In this document: in pieces, positions 24,423 to 33,739 of the stretch
How the letters are laid out: the number at the start of each line of letters is the position of its first letter
How positions within the stretch are numbered: position 1 is the stretch's first letter
Assembly (NCBI GenBank): GCA_026393675.1
Contig: JAPKZQ010000013.1
Span: forward strand, 1-37,128
Direction: 5' to 3'
From: Acidobacteriota bacterium
GTDB lineage: Bacteria > Acidobacteriota > Vicinamibacteria > Vicinamibacterales > JAKQTR01
Length of the DNA stretch: 37,128 nucleotides
Notes under the pieces: model-generated
Seen by the model: only the letters and a program-made list of their open reading frames with translations
What the model was told of the DNA's origin: nothing
Database searches by the model: none
Program-made: the position numbers and the translations under genes

Positions 24423-25354
24423 CACCCGCTTCGACCACGACACGTGACGGCTTGCTCGAAGACGCCCCACGGCTGGTGTTGATGTGGCACCGCGCGGGAG
24501 AGCCTCCGGAGGAGTTCGGCGTCTGGCCGGAGCGGCCCGTTACCATTGGCCGCGACGCCACCAATCTTATCGTCCTCGATTCGCCATTTGTGTCCAAGGC
24601 GCACGCACGGATCAGGTACGAGGACGGCCACTATGTGGTGGAGGACCTGCGAAGCGCCAACGGCATCCGGGTCAACGGGTCGCGTATCGAGGTGACCACA
24701 CTGAAGCCGGGCGACGTCATAGAGATCGGGGATCAGGAGCTCTCGCTGGCCATTCGTTCCGAAGCGAGCACGCGGAAGCGCGCAAAACGCTCTGGTTCTC
24801 CGTCACGTCCTCTGCTCGCGGTTGGTGGCGTCATCCTCGCCGCGATCTTTGGGGTCGTTCTCTGGTCCGTGTACTCGCCTCAAGCCGGACTGGCGCCGCG
24901 CGAGTCCGAATCCCCTCGGACTGACAGCGCACCTCCGTCAAGACCGTCGGCCACCGTTGCGGTGCCAGTCATTGGCGACGAACCCGAGATCGTCATGAGA
25001 GTTGTGACTCAGGCGCCCATGTCGGGCAACAGTCCGGTGGCGGCGTTGTTCGATGAAGCGATGCTGCAATACCGAGGAGGGCGGCTTCGGGACACGCAGA
25101 TTCTCCTCCGGGCGGCGCTCCGCCGCGATCCGAGTCACGAACTCGCCCGCTTGCGGCTGGGGCAGGTCGAGCAGGAATGCCAGCGCAGCATCTTGGATCA
25201 CATGACGCGGGGCGATCTCGCCTTCAGCCAGCTTCGCTACGACGATGCGGTCATCGAATGGGAACAGGTTCAGCTTTTGACCGAACCCGGGGATCCCAGG
25301 TACCAGCGCGCCGAACAGAAGGCCAACGAGGCCAGGCGCGCCCGTGGCCGCTGA
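24419..25354 (+). CDS. FHA-TM-TPR membrane protein of the pilus operon
   Basis: A 311-residue protein. The FHA domain (about 18-112) has intact binding residues: GR at 44-45, S59 and H62 in VSKAHARI, then S79, N81 and G82. A basic linker, one transmembrane helix (about 131-152), a disordered stretch and TPR-like helices (about 205-305; QYRGGRLRDTQILLRAALRRD) follow. It is the same architecture as the protein at 5828-7345 in the kinase operon. The start ATG overlaps the preceding FHA gene. It is likely a phospho-dependent adaptor at the pilus base. Confidence 0.87.
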   Translation: MTPASTTTRDGLLEDAPRLVLMWHRAGEPPEEFGVWPERPVTIGRDATNLIVLDSPFVSKAHARIRYEDGHYVVEDLRSANGIRVNGSRIEVTTLKPGDVIEIGDQELSLAIRSEASTRKRAKRSGSPSRPLLAVGGVILAAIFGVVLWSVYSPQAGLAPRESESPRTDSAPPSRPSATVAVPVIGDEPEIVMRVVTQAPMSGNSPVAALFDEAMLQYRGGRLRDTQILLRAALRRDPSHELARLRLGQVEQECQRSILDHMTRGDLAFSQLRYDDAVIEWEQVQLLTEPGDPRYQRAEQKANEARRARGR

Positions 25355-25405
25355 TCAACGGCAAATGCTGGTTGGACTCTCCAGACGCTTGAGAGGACGG
25401 CTCCT

Positions 25406-26890
25406 GTGCTGACGATCTCGGTGTTCTGCCGCGACGGCACGGCTCGCCGGATCGCGCTGTCGGGCAGGCCAATCCGGATCGGCCGCGATGATGCCAACGA
25501 TCTGGTTCTGGCCGATCCGGGTATGCGTGTCGCGCTGCGGCATGCGGAAGTGAGGCGCGAGGGAATTGACGACATCCTCGTGGACCTCGGTGGCGAAGAT
25601 GGAACCTGGGTCGACGGGCAGCGGGTGGCGAGAGCAATTCTGCGGCCAGACATGACGATCCGGATCGGGAACTGCGAACTGGCCGTACGCGAACAGGAAA
25701 ACACCGGCGAGAGCGGGTCTGTTCCGGCCGATGACGTTACCCTCAGCTCGGATGGCTCCGGCACGCTGTCCTCGGCGTTGCCCGATTCGGAGACGCTTTT
25801 CGGCGTTCAGGAGACCGGCCACCGCACGTCCGGCCTCGTCGGGATCAACCAAGGACGCCAGCGCCCGACCGGACGTGGCCGTTCACCAACCCGGGAGGGC
25901 CTGGTCCGGCGGGTGTTGGCGCTGCCGAGGGGAGTTGTGATCGTCGGGCTGGCAGTCGGGTTGGTTGCCGTCTTGTTTATTGGGCTACTCTCCTCAGGTG
26001 TTTCTCGATCGACGCGCCCGGTTGCCGCGGCCGGCAGTCCGGCCGGGTCCGCGAGAGACCGGGAGGAGACCAACGAGGAGATCGTCCAAAGGCTGCTTGC
26101 AGGGGGCAGGGCGGCCATGGCGCGCGGCGAGTACGACGCTGCCATCAACAGGTACTTCGACCAGATCCTGTTGATCGATCCAGAACGGGCCGAAGCACTT
26201 GAGCTGAGAGTCCGGGCACAGGACTTGATGAGATCGTCTGGGCCGGCCGGCAGCCCCGCCGGTGTGGTTGCTCATCAACCGGTGACCGCGGCGGCCGAAT
26301 CGCAGGGGGCCCGGAACGGACGGGCATCGAGGCCAGCCATCGTGGTCGCGGACTCGAGTCCCTGCCGCGCGTCAGTCGTGGCGGGTCAGGACTCGCCAAC
26401 GGTTCGCGAGCACGTAGCCGCTGTGCAGGCACGATTCGACGAGGGCAGGCTCTCGCTCGGGAACGGGCGATTCGCCATGGCGTTGTCGGCTTTCCAGGCG
26501 CTCCAGCAGGAATCTATCACGTGCCGGGGCCTGGAAAACGTAATCGAGCAGGCCAAAGCAGGGCTCCGGATGGAAGCCGAGAAAATGTCCAAGGCCGGGG
26601 CGGCGGCGGAGCAGCGGGGCGATCTGATCGCCGCGTTGAAGTCCTACACGCTCGCCCGTGATGCCGAGAATCATGCGGCTAACGTAGACGATGCTATCAT
26701 CCGCGTGCGGGATCGCATGCGAGCCGATGGGGAAGAGGCGCTGCGCCGGGCGCGCCAGTACGACTCGCTTGGGCGTTTCCCGGAGGCGATGGCCCTTTAC
26801 GCTCGAGCCGTCGAGTGCCTTCCCGAACGTCACCCGGACAGACAGGTCGCGCGGGACCGGCTGGCGGCGCTGCGTGGGGGAATCCGATGA
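25406..26890 (+). CDS. FHA-like (degenerate) TM-TPR membrane protein
   Basis: A 494-residue protein with the FHA-TM-TPR plan: FHA-like domain (about 1-95), transmembrane helix (about 176-197), and TPR helices (about 220-275 and 330-490). The binding residues are eroded. The GR at 26-27 is kept, but the serine before the conserved His is Ala43 (RVALRHAEV) and the S-x-N-G loop is GEDGT. It may no longer bind phospho-Thr. It starts at GTG 25406 after a GAGAGGA site. The stop overlaps the start of the PilB-type ATPase by ATGA, so the two are probably made together, perhaps as a scaffold for that ATPase. Confidence 0.85.
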   Translation: MLTISVFCRDGTARRIALSGRPIRIGRDDANDLVLADPGMRVALRHAEVRREGIDDILVDLGGEDGTWVDGQRVARAILRPDMTIRIGNCELAVREQENTGESGSVPADDVTLSSDGSGTLSSALPDSETLFGVQETGHRTSGLVGINQGRQRPTGRGRSPTREGLVRRVLALPRGVVIVGLAVGLVAVLFIGLLSSGVSRSTRPVAAAGSPAGSARDREETNEEIVQRLLAGGRAAMARGEYDAAINRYFDQILLIDPERAEALELRVRAQDLMRSSGPAGSPAGVVAHQPVTAAAESQGARNGRASRPAIVVADSSPCRASVVAGQDSPTVREHVAAVQARFDEGRLSLGNGRFAMALSAFQALQQESITCRGLENVIEQAKAGLRMEAEKMSKAGAAAEQRGDLIAALKSYTLARDAENHAANVDDAIIRVRDRMRADGEEALRRARQYDSLGRFPEAMALYARAVECLPERHPDRQVARDRLAALRGGIR

Positions 26891-28701
26891 CCGATGCCGA
26901 GCTCGATGATCGGTTGGGCGAAACCCTCGTGGCTCGCGGGGGGCTGTCGGCCTCCAACCTGGAACGCGCTCGCCTGTTCCAGCGCACCAGGAACTCGACG
27001 CTGGCTGGAGCCCTGCACGAGCTGCACGTCGTAACCGAGGACGTCCTGCAGGCGTGCCTCGAAGAGCTGACCGGTGTCCGCGCCGTCGATCCGAGGCTGA
27101 TGACCGTTTATCCCGACTTCATCGCCGCGGTGAGCCGGCTGATACCGTCCGAAGTCATTCGCGGCATTCGCGTCTTTCCGGCACAGGTGGAGCTCAACGC
27201 GATCCACGTTTGCATGGTCAATCCGACCGACGGGTGGACCGCGCGGTCGATCGAGGCCATCGCTGGGTGTCGTGTCGTGCCGATGGTTACGCACGAAGCG
27301 GCCATCGCCGAAGTGATCGCCAAGCATTTTCCTGCATCAGGAGCCGGTAGCGATGCGGTGCCTGCTGATCGGTCACCGGCGACAGTCGAAGTCGTCTACC
27401 GCCAGCGCCTCGCCGAGCCCATCGAGAACCTGATCGGGCCGGCGCGGGCGTTGCTCAACCGGACACGGGACGCCATCGCGCGAGACCCGCTTGCGCTGGA
27501 GAGCGTAATCAGGGATCCGCAGCTGATTCGCCTGGTCCACCAGATCATCTGCCGCGCCGTCGAGTCCGGCGCCAGCGACATTCACATTGAACCCACCGGT
27601 GACGCATTGCGTGTGCGCGTGCGAATCGACGGGGCTATGCAAACGTTTGCCGTGTTGCCGGCCTCGGCTGCTGTCCCCGTCGTGGCCCGGCTCAAAGCCA
27701 TGGCCGATCTGCCCATCGCGCCAGCCACAGCGCCGCTGGACGGGCGCGTCGGGTACGACCTCGTCTGGGGCCGGGGCATCGATCTACGTTTCTCGCTGGT
27801 GCCGTCGGTGACCGGGGAGAACGTCGTCCTGCGCGTGCTCGACCGGTCCCGGCAGCGACGCCAACTGACCGATCTCGGTGTCGACGATACCGTCCGGCGG
27901 CAGCTGGAGCGGGCGCTTGAGCTGCCGAACGGCTTGATTCTCGTCACCGGGCCGACGGGCAGCGGCAAGAGCACGACACTATACGCCTTGCTCGATTGCC
28001 TGAACCGGGAAGATGCGAGCATCGTGACCGCCGAGGACCCAATCGAATCGCGCATCGTCGGCGTGACCCAGGTGCCATGCGATGAGTCGAGCGGCGTCAC
28101 GTTTCCGACGGCCCTGCGGGGTTTCCTGCGCCAGGACCCCGACGTCATCATGGTCGGTGAGATCCGCGACGCCGACACCGCCGACCTTGCGCTCAAGGCC
28201 GCACTGACCGGGCACCTGGTGCTGTCGTCGCTGCACACCAACGACGCGCCGGGTGCCGTGCTGAGGCTGCTCAACATGGGTCTGGAGTCGTTCCTTATCT
28301 CGTCGGCGGTTCGGCTGGTGATTGCGCAGCGTCTCATCAGACGACTGTGCCGCGAGTGCCGGGTTGGGATTGCGCCCGAAAGCGCGGAGCACCAGAACGT
28401 CATTCGCAGGCTCCCGACCGACGCTCAACGCCTGCTTTCTAACGTCGCGATCTACACACCAGGCGGTTGCCCGGCGTGCCATCGAACCGGCTATCACGGC
28501 CGTGCCGGGATATTCGAGCTGCTTCGCGTCACCGAGGCCATCGAAGACCTGATCGTCCGCCGGGCTCCGACATCCGAGATTCGCGCGTGCGCCAGGCATG
28601 AAGGGATGCGGACGCTGCGACAGGCCGGTCTGCTGAAGGTTGCCGACGGCGAGACATCGCTCGCCGAAGTGCTGGAACACACCGTGGAGGATCCGGTGTA
28701 G
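26887..28701 (+). CDS. PilB/GspE-type secretion ATPase
   Basis: A 604-residue protein with the GspE/PilB layout. The N-terminal domain (about 1-150) is MshEN/T2SSE_N-like. The ATPase half (about 200-600) has SDIHIEP, Walker [10 protein letters not shown] (355-363), Asp box AEDPIE, Walker [11 protein letters not shown] (419-428) and His box LHTND (449-453). It also has the zinc-binding Cys pairs CREC (488-491) and CPAC (528-531). It is a different family from the TadA half of the fusion gene, so this operon encodes two pilus/secretion motors. No pilC, pilM or gsp genes are nearby. The ATGA overlap with the FHA-like gene suggests control by, or assembly with, that protein. It could power extension of the same pilus, serve a second machine encoded elsewhere, or act as a regulator. 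Confidence 0.93.
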   Translation: MTDAELDDRLGETLVARGGLSASNLERARLFQRTRNSTLAGALHELHVVTEDVLQACLEELTGVRAVDPRLMTVYPDFIAAVSRLIPSEVIRGIRVFPAQVELNAIHVCMVNPTDGWTARSIEAIAGCRVVPMVTHEAAIAEVIAKHFPASGAGSDAVPADRSPATVEVVYRQRLAEPIENLIGPARALLNRTRDAIARDPLALESVIRDPQLIRLVHQIICRAVESGASDIHIEPTGDALRVRVRIDGAMQTFAVLPASAAVPVVARLKAMADLPIAPATAPLDGRVGYDLVWGRGIDLRFSLVPSVTGENVVLRVLDRSRQRRQLTDLGVDDTVRRQLERALELPNGLILVTGPTGSGKSTTLYALLDCLNREDASIVTAEDPIESRIVGVTQVPCDESSGVTFPTALRGFLRQDPDVIMVGEIRDADTADLALKAALTGHLVLSSLHTNDAPGAVLRLLNMGLESFLISSAVRLVIAQRLIRRLCRECRVGIAPESAEHQNVIRRLPTDAQRLLSNVAIYTPGGCPACHRTGYHGRAGIFELLRVTEAIEDLIVRRAPTSEIRACARHEGMRTLRQAGLLKVADGETSLAEVLEHTVEDPV

Positions 28702-28781
28702 AACGTCCGCGACGCGAGGCCGGCCGCCACGCGTTCGCGCTGTACCCTCAATGGCGTTTGTGCTGAAGCGGAGAAATCGTA

Positions 28782-29672
28782 ATGTCCAAGGAACTCAGTG
28801 CTGCCGCGTCGGCTCTGGCATGTTTCGTTGTCATATTCACGGTGTCCGGGAAAGCTGCGTCGTCCCAGTTTCCTTGGCGATCCGCGATCAAGTACCAGAC
28901 GCTGAGCGGACCCAACAACCGGTTTACGCTCCAGTATCCGACCAGGGACTGGCAGGTGCTTCCGGGTGGTGGATCAGTGCTGCTGACGCTGGCGCAGAAG
29001 AACAACGAGGCGACGGTGGTTATCGACCACATGAGAATGGGCGTGGAATTGCGGCCGGACGAGATCGCGGAGGTGTTTGCGAACCTCGAAGCGCAGAACG
29101 TGGCGGAGCACCAGCCTGAGGCGAAGGACGTCAAGGCAGTGGTCACCGGTACGCCAACCGGGCGTATTGTGGTGCTCAACTACTTAAGGCCCGGGCTCCG
29201 GGGCGCGGAACGTGTGGTCCAGTACTCAATGCCGATCGCACAGGATCTTTACCGCCTGATCTGCAGTGCTCTTATCGGGAAGTTCAATACCTACGAGCCC
29301 ATCTTCACTCAGATTGCCTATTCGTTTCGATCCCCGGCCGGCGCGAGTACTACCCCCAAGTCAGAGATGGTGCAAGCCGCGGTCAGCACCACAGACCGCA
29401 CCACCCCCCCCAGGAAAACAAAGAACGTGAACCCGGCCTATCCGCCTGAGGCAGTGAAGGATCGCCTGCAGGGAGAGGTCATCATGGAGGCCATGATAGG
29501 GGCGGATGGCAAGGTCACCGCCGTCCGGGTCATCAAGTCTACCTCCGGCGTGTTCGATGCCGCCGCGATGGATGCCGTCCGTCAATGGGAGTTCACGCCA
29601 ACCCTGGTCGGCGGCGTGCCCACGCCAGTCAGGCTGTCGGTGAGAGTCGCTTTCACTCCCGATCGCCAGTAG
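28782..29672 (+). CDS. Exported protein with TonB C-terminal domain
   Basis: A 296-residue protein with a signal peptide (hydrophobic 8-21, cut near GKAAS). A central alpha/beta region follows (about 35-195), resembling small PsbP/DUF-type lipid- or stress-binding folds though not firmly assigned. The C-terminal TonB domain is at about 210-293 ([17 protein letters not shown], then [19 protein letters not shown]). It has no proline-rich spanning segment or N-terminal anchor of a true TonB, so it is likely a periplasmic TonB-C-fold protein. The last 78 bases are part of a duplicated segment found again at 33740. Confidence 0.8.
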   Translation: MSKELSAAASALACFVVIFTVSGKAASSQFPWRSAIKYQTLSGPNNRFTLQYPTRDWQVLPGGGSVLLTLAQKNNEATVVIDHMRMGVELRPDEIAEVFANLEAQNVAEHQPEAKDVKAVVTGTPTGRIVVLNYLRPGLRGAERVVQYSMPIAQDLYRLICSALIGKFNTYEPIFTQIAYSFRSPAGASTTPKSEMVQAAVSTTDRTTPPRKTKNVNPAYPPEAVKDRLQGEVIMEAMIGADGKVTAVRVIKSTSGVFDAAAMDAVRQWEFTPTLVGGVPTPVRLSVRVAFTPDRQ

Positions 29673-30085
29673 GGGATCCACTCAGTCAATCGGCGAGGGA
29701 GCACACGTGGCCGAAACCAGTTTCCCGGCTGTTTCCGTCGTACTCGAGAGGACTGACGCGGTGATTGCGCGGGCCGAGGTCGCTTCGACCTCGGCAACGC
29801 GCCGTCGAGGGCTGCTCGGACGACTCGAACTCGCGGGGGGGACCGGGATGATCATCAGCCGGTGCTCAAGCGTCCACACGTGGTTCATGCGATTCCCGAT
29901 CGATGTCGTGTTCCTGGATGAGAACTCCCGGATTGTGCGCATCGTCGAACGTCTGGGCCCATTTCGAGTGGTGTGGGGCGGACGGAGCGTGCTCGACACG
30001 CTGGAGTTGCCCGCAGGTGCGTGTCATCTCGCCGGCCTCAAGGCAGGAGATCAGCTGCGGATTGGATAGGCTCACCCGGGCCAGC
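29595..30085 (+). repeat. Duplicated segment, copy 1 (TonB-C tail plus DUF192 gene)
   Basis: This segment matches 33740-34229 at recognisably diverged identity over its whole 490-odd bases, ending in the same TAGGCTCACCCGGGCCAGC in both copies. Here both reading frames are intact. The pair are direct repeats flanking the giant kinase gene. Confidence 0.85.
29707..30069 (+). CDS. DUF192 family protein
   Basis: A 120-residue protein with the DUF192 signature: RRRGLLGR, then SVHTWFMRFPIDVVFLD and ARVLELPAG-like TLELPAGACHLAGLKAGDQL. It has no signal peptide in this frame; many family members are exported or lipid-anchored, and the function is unknown. The start is GTG 29707 with GAGGGAG 6 bases upstream. 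It follows the TonB-C gene by 34 bases, probably in one transcript. A frame-shifted copy exists at 33852. Confidence 0.85.
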   Translation: MAETSFPAVSVVLERTDAVIARAEVASTSATRRRGLLGRLELAGGTGMIISRCSSVHTWFMRFPIDVVFLDENSRIVRIVERLGPFRVVWGGRSVLDTLELPAGACHLAGLKAGDQLRIG

Positions 30086-30171
30086 TCACTTGGTTCCGGT
30101 TCGGCGGGTGTGGGCGAGGTGCCTGAAGTTGAGCCGGCGCGAGGACAGGACTGAGCGGATACGCAACGTTA

Positions 30172-33100
30172 TCAGCGGGCGATGTCGCGGGCACACCGGC
30201 AGCCAATTGCGCCGCTGTCGATGTTGAACGTCAACACCGCTCTCCGGTCAGAAACGCGTAGGTCGTTTCCTAGGAAACGTTCTGCACGCGTGTACCAAGA
30301 TCCGCCTCGCGCCACCGGGTCGGTCCTGAAAGCCGGCTTCCGCTCCCCAGATCCCGGATAGAGTGCAAAGAGGTCTTGCACGAACTCCGACACGTTCCCC
30401 GCCATGTCGTACAGGCCATACCCGTTTGGTGCGTAGGAACCCACGGCGACCGCGCCTTTCGTGTTGGCGAAACGAGCGCCGTTCCGTGCGCCTTCGCGGT
30501 CAGTCGGCTTCTCGTCACCCCACGGATACCTCTTCCCAACAAGTCCCCCGCGCGCTGCGTATTCCCATTCGGCTTCGGTCGGCAGTCGACCGCCAAGCCA
30601 TCGACAGACGCCAGCAGCCTGCCCGTGTGTCACATTCACCACTGGCTGTGTCTCGAGTCGGCTCCACTTCGGCTGCTGGGGCATTGTCTGGCCCAACGCG
30701 CCCGCATATCGCCGAAACACTCCCACCGTTACCTCCGTCGTCATTAAATCGAACGCCGCGCTCAACGTGACCGAGTGGTCTGGCTTCTCGGCCTCGCTGC
30801 ACTCAGGGTCGTCGGCGACACAGCCCATCTGAAACGTCCCTGCCGGCATGTGCGCCCATTGCACACCCGGGACTGGACTCTTTGCCGTCGCAGCTGGAGG
30901 CACGATCGTCGCCAGAGAAGCGGGCGCTTCGCTAGCCTGGAGAGAGACGGCCGATGGGGGCGGAGTGGGAGCGTCCGCACGGAGCTCCTTGAGTCTAGCC
31001 TCGGCGATCGTCCGATAGCTCCCTTGCGGATAGCGCGTGATGTACTCGTCAAACCGGTCCGGACTGCGCAGGTCCTTGATTGACTCCCAGAACGACTCCT
31101 CTGTCTGACGCGCCGTCTCGGTGCCCGCGCGGGCGGCGGTCGCGACACGATCCGCGTCGACAACAGCTGCGGCGAACAACGTCGAAGCTGCCCAAAGTGC
31201 GCGTACTGCTTGTTCGGTTCGACCCAGCCGGTTCCCTTCATCGAGCTTGTCGGTCGCCTTCTGATATTCCCCAGAAGCAAGAGTCGGTGCGCTAACCTGC
31301 GCGGCACGCTTCTTGGCATCGGTGACCCGGACCAGGGCGTCCGCGTGCAGTTCGTCGAACAGGCGAAGAGCATCTGCATCAGCCGGCTTCACCTGCAGTA
31401 CCGAACCGAGAGTGCGCAAGGACACCTCTTTCTCACCCCGAGCAAACTGCTCGCGGGCGAGCGTACGGAGTTCAGCAAGCCGCTGGTCCGGGTCAGCAGC
31501 GGCCGACTCCACGGGCGCAGATGTCATCGGCTGAACCGCTGGCGCCGTCCCGATGGCCGGTTGTTGCTCGCCTGCGTTGCCTACTTGTGGTCTCGGCGAG
31601 CTGGATACCGCGTCACCAGCGAGAGCCTGCCCGCTCGGGCGTCCTCCGAACGACCCGCGCCCTGGTAACAGCACGACGCCGATCACGACCAGCACGGTGA
31701 CGACACCTCCCGCAGCGGCGATCATCCGCCAACCCGGTCGCGCCGACGCCCGCTCGGCGCCGGTCGGCGTCGGACGCGCCCAAGTCTCGCCGCTATGTGA
31801 CGAACGTGCCGTACACTTGGGAGCGATGGATGGGGCTTGATCGAGCAAAGTCACCGTCTCGCGGCATGTTGCGACAACCGTCGGCGCTTCAACCGCGCCC
31901 TGAATCGCGCGCGACTGCTCCTGACATGCACGAGCCTCGATGCCCGCCCGCGCCCGCTCGACCAGCAGGCGCGCCTGCTCCAGGGTTGGCTCGATCGCGA
32001 GAGCTTCATCGGCCGACCGAATAGCGGACTCGTACGCGCCTTCCTCAAGGCGCTTCATCGCGCGGTCGATCGCGGCCCTGGCCTTCCGGGCGTTCTCGCG
32101 CGCACGTTCGACGTCGGCGCGTACCTGCTCGAGTTCCTGCTCGAGGGCGTCCGACGCGACGCGACGCACAAGCGCCGCCGCGCGGTCGGCCAGCGCGGTC
32201 GCCTCTGTGAAGTCCCGTCGCTCGACCGAACGCCGCGCGTCGCTCAGACACGTTCGAACCTCTGCAGTATCCAAAGCGGCTCGTGCCCGTTCGATCAGAT
32301 CGTGGGCGCGTTCTTCCTGCGGGTCGATCGTCGCGGCCCGCTCCGCCTCCTCGATCGCGACCCGATAGTCGCCACGTTCAATCGCGTCCACGCCGACACG
32401 AAGATGTCCCTCGATCTCCTCACGGCGTCGGCGGAGCAGCCGTTCCACATCCGTCGTGCGCCGGTCCCGGCCCGGAGTCGGCGAAGGGGTGGCCGGTTGG
32501 TGTTCGGTGAATCCGGCCGGTCGGACTTCCGCCGGACGCATGCTGTCCTCTACGCACTCCCGCAGGGCTTCAAGATCTCGTCGCATCTCGAGCAAATCCG
32601 GATAGCGTGCACATGGATCCTTGTCGAGCGCACGCGCGATGATCGGGTCAACGCGCCCATCGAGATTCTCGCAGATTCGACTGGGCGGCTCCGGACATGC
32701 ACGGAGAATGCGATCAAGCACCCCGTCCGCGATCGTGCCCGGAAACGCCTTCTTGAAGGTCAGAAGTTCATAGAAGACAGCGCCGACTCCAAAGACGTCG
32801 CTGCGATAGTCGACCTGAGAGCCCTTCAGTTGCTCGGGCGACATGTAGTTGACTGTGCCCACCATCTCGCCCTGGCGCGTGATGGTCGACTCACCGAGCT
32901 GGGCAATACCAAAGTCGACGACTCGCAGCGTGCCATCTTGATCCACCATCGCGTTGCCAGGCTTCACGTCCCGGTGGACGATACCGGCTTGGTGCGCGTG
33001 GGCAAGGCCGCTACACAATTCGGCGATTAACGACAGCTTTTGTGAGAGCGAAAGCGGCGCGCGGCGCCGCACCATCTCCGCCAAACTCTCGCCCGCGATG

Positions 33101-33444
33101 TACTCCATGGCGATGAACGGCCGGCCGTCGACTTCGCCCACGTCGAATACGGTGACAACGTTCGGATGGCGCAAGCGCGCGACGGCGCGCGCCTCGCGGG
33201 CAAACCGCTCGCGAAGGCCTGGGTCGGCCGACAGGTCCTCCTTGAGCAGCTTGATCGCCACCAGTCGATCCAAGCCGGAATCGCGCGCGAGATACAGGTC
33301 TCCCATGCCACCGACACCGAGGCGACGGAGAACCTGATAGCGTCCGACATGGGAAGGCTGGCTGGTCACATGATCACAAAGTTTGTAGGCGACGTCCCCA
33401 TACGCCCAAGGACGCTTCAATAGCCGCCGCGGTACGACCGCCAC
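30172..33444 (-). CDS. Giant Ser/Thr kinase with TM helix and C-terminal SUMF1-like domain
   Basis: A 1090-residue protein. The Hanks kinase (about 35-300) has GVGGMG, K65, HRDVKPGN (157-164), DFG (177-179) and SPE (202-204), all intact. TPR/coiled-coil helices (about 330-510) follow, then a transmembrane helix (573-594). Outside are TPR-like helices (about 655-820, with a FWESIKDL repeat) and a SUMF1-type domain (about 862-1088; MPAGTFQMG, RLPTEAEWEYAARG, MAGNVSEFVQD). The formylglycine catalytic cysteines are missing (RGGSWYTRAER), so the outer domain is more likely a binding or sensing module. The annotated start is GTG 33444 with no clear ribosome site; a GTG at residue 26 or an unseen start nearer the kinase domain is possible. 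It is a stand-alone gene. The secreted SUMF1-like protein in the pilus operon carries the same outer fold. Confidence 0.9.
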   Translation of the reverse strand: MAVVPRRLLKRPWAYGDVAYKLCDHVTSQPSHVGRYQVLRRLGVGGMGDLYLARDSGLDRLVAIKLLKEDLSADPGLRERFAREARAVARLRHPNVVTVFDVGEVDGRPFIAMEYIAGESLAEMVRRRAPLSLSQKLSLIAELCSGLAHAHQAGIVHRDVKPGNAMVDQDGTLRVVDFGIAQLGESTITRQGEMVGTVNYMSPEQLKGSQVDYRSDVFGVGAVFYELLTFKKAFPGTIADGVLDRILRACPEPPSRICENLDGRVDPIIARALDKDPCARYPDLLEMRRDLEALRECVEDSMRPAEVRPAGFTEHQPATPSPTPGRDRRTTDVERLLRRRREEIEGHLRVGVDAIERGDYRVAIEEAERAATIDPQEERAHDLIERARAALDTAEVRTCLSDARRSVERRDFTEATALADRAAALVRRVASDALEQELEQVRADVERARENARKARAAIDRAMKRLEEGAYESAIRSADEALAIEPTLEQARLLVERARAGIEARACQEQSRAIQGAVEAPTVVATCRETVTLLDQAPSIAPKCTARSSHSGETWARPTPTGAERASARPGWRMIAAAGGVVTVLVVIGVVLLPGRGSFGGRPSGQALAGDAVSSSPRPQVGNAGEQQPAIGTAPAVQPMTSAPVESAAADPDQRLAELRTLAREQFARGEKEVSLRTLGSVLQVKPADADALRLFDELHADALVRVTDAKKRAAQVSAPTLASGEYQKATDKLDEGNRLGRTEQAVRALWAASTLFAAAVVDADRVATAARAGTETARQTEESFWESIKDLRSPDRFDEYITRYPQGSYRTIAEARLKELRADAPTPPPSAVSLQASEAPASLATIVPPAATAKSPVPGVQWAHMPAGTFQMGCVADDPECSEAEKPDHSVTLSAAFDLMTTEVTVGVFRRYAGALGQTMPQQPKWSRLETQPVVNVTHGQAAGVCRWLGGRLPTEAEWEYAARGGLVGKRYPWGDEKPTDREGARNGARFANTKGAVAVGSYAPNGYGLYDMAGNVSEFVQDLFALYPGSGERKPAFRTDPVARGGSWYTRAERFLGNDLRVSDRRAVLTFNIDSGAIGCRCARDIAR

Positions 33445-33683
33445 AGCAACCGCCTATGCACGTGATGAGTGTCGCCTCCATCACCGTGCATCACTCGACG
33501 GCAGCGTTCCGTGCGCGGGCCTGCGCAGTCGCGGCGGAACGGGCTCACGAGATCGTACGAGGCGTCCGGCCGCCGCAGTATCGTTTGACACCGAGCCGCC
33601 CAATGGGCACGGGCGCCGGGCGTGAGTTCAAGCCGCTCGCCGTAGAATTGCGATCAGTATCCCCCCGCGTCAGCGTTTGTCAA

Positions 33684-33722
33684 CAACAGAACTTCACAAC
33701 AGAACTTCAACAACAGAACTTC
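33684..33722. repeat. Three direct copies of a 12-base unit
   Basis: CAACAGAACTTC occurs at 33684-33695, 33697-33708 and 33711-33722, separated by 1 and 2 bases. TTCGGCAC then occurs twice (33720-33727 and 33730-33737). This is a short tandem repeat in the noncoding stretch 33445-33739 between the kinase start and the duplicated segment. I see no gene in that stretch. The copies could be a binding array for the kinase promoter or a slippage product. Confidence 0.7.
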
Positions 33723-33739
33723 GGCACAAGTTCGGCACG

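Noticed and set aside
31837-33030. Open frame of 397 codons on the plus strand inside the giant kinase gene
   Set aside because: It is a shadow of the kinase domain on the opposite strand: Arg-rich, with no domain and no ribosome site.
33684-33737. CRISPR array
   Set aside because: The repeats are 12 bases with 1-2-base gaps, so there are no spacers, and no cas genes are present.
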